Below are positions 63,061 to 64,000 of a stretch of 64,000 nucleotides of DNA, in pieces (position 1 is the first letter of the stretch; each line of letters opens with the position of its first letter). The notes under the pieces are model-generated. The model searched no databases, was not told where the DNA came from, and saw only the letters and a list, made by a program, of their open reading frames with translations. Origin of the DNA: Bacillota bacterium (GTDB lineage: Bacteria > Bacillota > Clostridia > Lachnospirales > Lachnospiraceae); NCBI GenBank assembly GCA_023420935.1, contig JAEZUR010000031.1:1-64000 (forward strand), given 5' to 3'. The position numbers and the translations under genes are program-made.

Positions 63061-64000
63061 TGTTGTTATTAGGACAGAATATAAAGAAAGATTACGGTAT
63101 TCAGACGGTTATAGATATTAAAAAATTAGAGATCCAGGAAGGAGATCGGATTGGTTTAGTGGGTCGAAATGGTGTAGGGAAAAGCACCTTGCTTGGAATC
63201 TTATCTGGCGAAATAAAGCAAGATCAAGGGATACTGGAACGCTTTGGTGAGATAGCAATGATACGACAAACTGGTGAAACAGATGGTATGTCTGACGGAA
63301 AATATATTAGCCAAATGAGAATTAAAGATAGTGCAATCAAAAGTGGTGGAGAGAAAACTAGGTTAGCAATTGCTGCTGCATTTTCTAAACATGCGCCTAT
63401 ATTATTTGCAGATGAACCAACTACTAACCTAGATGTGAATGGAATTGAAATGTTAGAGAAAATGATGAAAGGATATCGTGGTGCCATTGTATTAATCTCT
63501 CATGATAGAAAATTATTAGATAATGTCTGCAATCAGATATGGGAACTACAAGATGGAACACTTAGAATATTCCCAGGAAATTATAGCGATTGGCTAGTAC
63601 AACGTAATCGAGAAAGGGACTTTGCAGAGTTTGAATATAACCAATATCAGTCTGAGAGAAAAAGATTGGAAAAAACCATTCGAGAGGTAAAGCAGGAGGC
63701 TAGGGGTATGCTTAAACCCCCAAAAAGAATGGGTAGTAGCGAATGGATGTTATATAAAGGTGGAGCTGCTATTCAACAAGGACATGTGGAAGGTCGTGCT
63801 AGTGCGATTATAAGTAGATTGGATCATTTAGAGAAAAAGGAACGTCCCAAAGAGTTACCTCATATCACTATGAAATTAGGTTCTTATAAGGATATCAAGG
63901 CGAAGATAGCAGCCAAAGTCGATAATTTAACAGTCGAGTATGACGACAGATGTATCTTAGCAAATGCCAGTATTCAAATTTTAACTGGAAAGAGAACATT
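63061..64000 (+). CDS. ABC-F family ATPase (ribosome-associated), 3' end outside window
   Basis: 313 codons are visible with no stop, running off the right edge. First ABC domain: Walker A GRNGVGKST, signature SGGEKTRLAIA, Walker B LFADEPTTNLD, H-loop ISHDR. The ABC-F linker follows (RNRERDFAEFEYNQYQSERKRL in part), then the start of domain 2 (KVDNLTVEYDD). Domain 1 is short, as in Lsa/Vga/Msr-type antibiotic-resistance ABC-F proteins, which displace drugs from the ribosome. There are no membrane segments. The exact subclass cannot be set. Confidence 0.88.

Overview
The window is AT-rich Gram-positive DNA with strong AAGGAGG-type ribosome binding sites, U-tailed hairpin terminators and densely packed genes. 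The gene set (spore photoproduct lyase, rubrerythrin, FeoAB with a DtxR-type repressor, DUF3793, DUF4153, many YesM/YesN sensor pairs, xylo-oligosaccharide genes) points to an anaerobic, spore-forming, plant-polysaccharide-fermenting clostridium of the Lachnospiraceae, resembling Lachnoclostridium phytofermentans. That assignment is inference from gene content and style, not from a marker gene. No rRNA, tRNA, CRISPR array, phage or IS element was seen.

Layout. 0-6 kb: end of a sugar-binding lipoprotein, a YesM/YesN two-component pair, and on the minus strand a periplasmic-binding-protein-like sensor fused to a degenerate GGDEF domain. 6-14 kb: rubrerythrin, a GMC flavoprotein oxidoreductase with a small partner, and a two-gene operon joining a PPDK/PEP-synthase N-domain protein to a membrane glycerophosphodiesterase. 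13.8-20 kb: cell-wall enzymes (NlpC/P60, L,D-transpeptidase), a Fic-fold protein without its catalytic motif, a DUF4153 membrane protein and an AraC/GyrI regulator. 20-30.6 kb: an mglBAC-type sugar ABC operon, followed by intergenic palindromes and a sensing operon (YesN, YesM, membrane-anchored sugar-binding protein, lipoprotein sugar-binding protein) that probably controls it. 30.6-33.7 kb: feoAB with a DtxR-like box and a DtxR-family gene.

33.7-37.1 kb is the most unusual part: a MarR regulator, two ArsA/Get3-family ATPases with C-terminal HSP20-like domains, and a Met-rich small protein between them. The MarR protein and the small protein both end in Lys-Ile-Thr-Ile-Glu, an I-x-I tail of the kind that docks on alpha-crystallin (HSP20) domains. 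No arsenite pump is present. The MarR gene and the ATPase genes carry matching operators (inverted TACTTCG-type arms, 5-nt spacer). I propose one self-contained ATPase/adaptor/regulator module.

37-48 kb: siroheme nitrite/sulfite reductase, superoxide dismutase, spore photoproduct lyase lacking the usual Cys141, a short FtsH, a cytochrome-b5-like protein, a hydrolase, an acetate transporter, ROK fructokinase, an HD protein, VanZ and a Gfo/Idh oxidoreductase. 48.7-56.7 kb: a xylo-oligosaccharide locus (GH43, AraC regulator, three-component ABC importer, GH3). 57-64 kb: small regulator-plus-enzyme cassettes (MGT glycosyltransferase/PadR, TetR/flavoprotein, WYL regulator, GNAT, DUF3793) and the start of an ABC-F protein cut by the window end.

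The intergenic DNA holds several very long, near-perfect palindromes (24.1, 24.9, 33.1 and 48.4 kb). Two of them share a conserved loop but have different arms.
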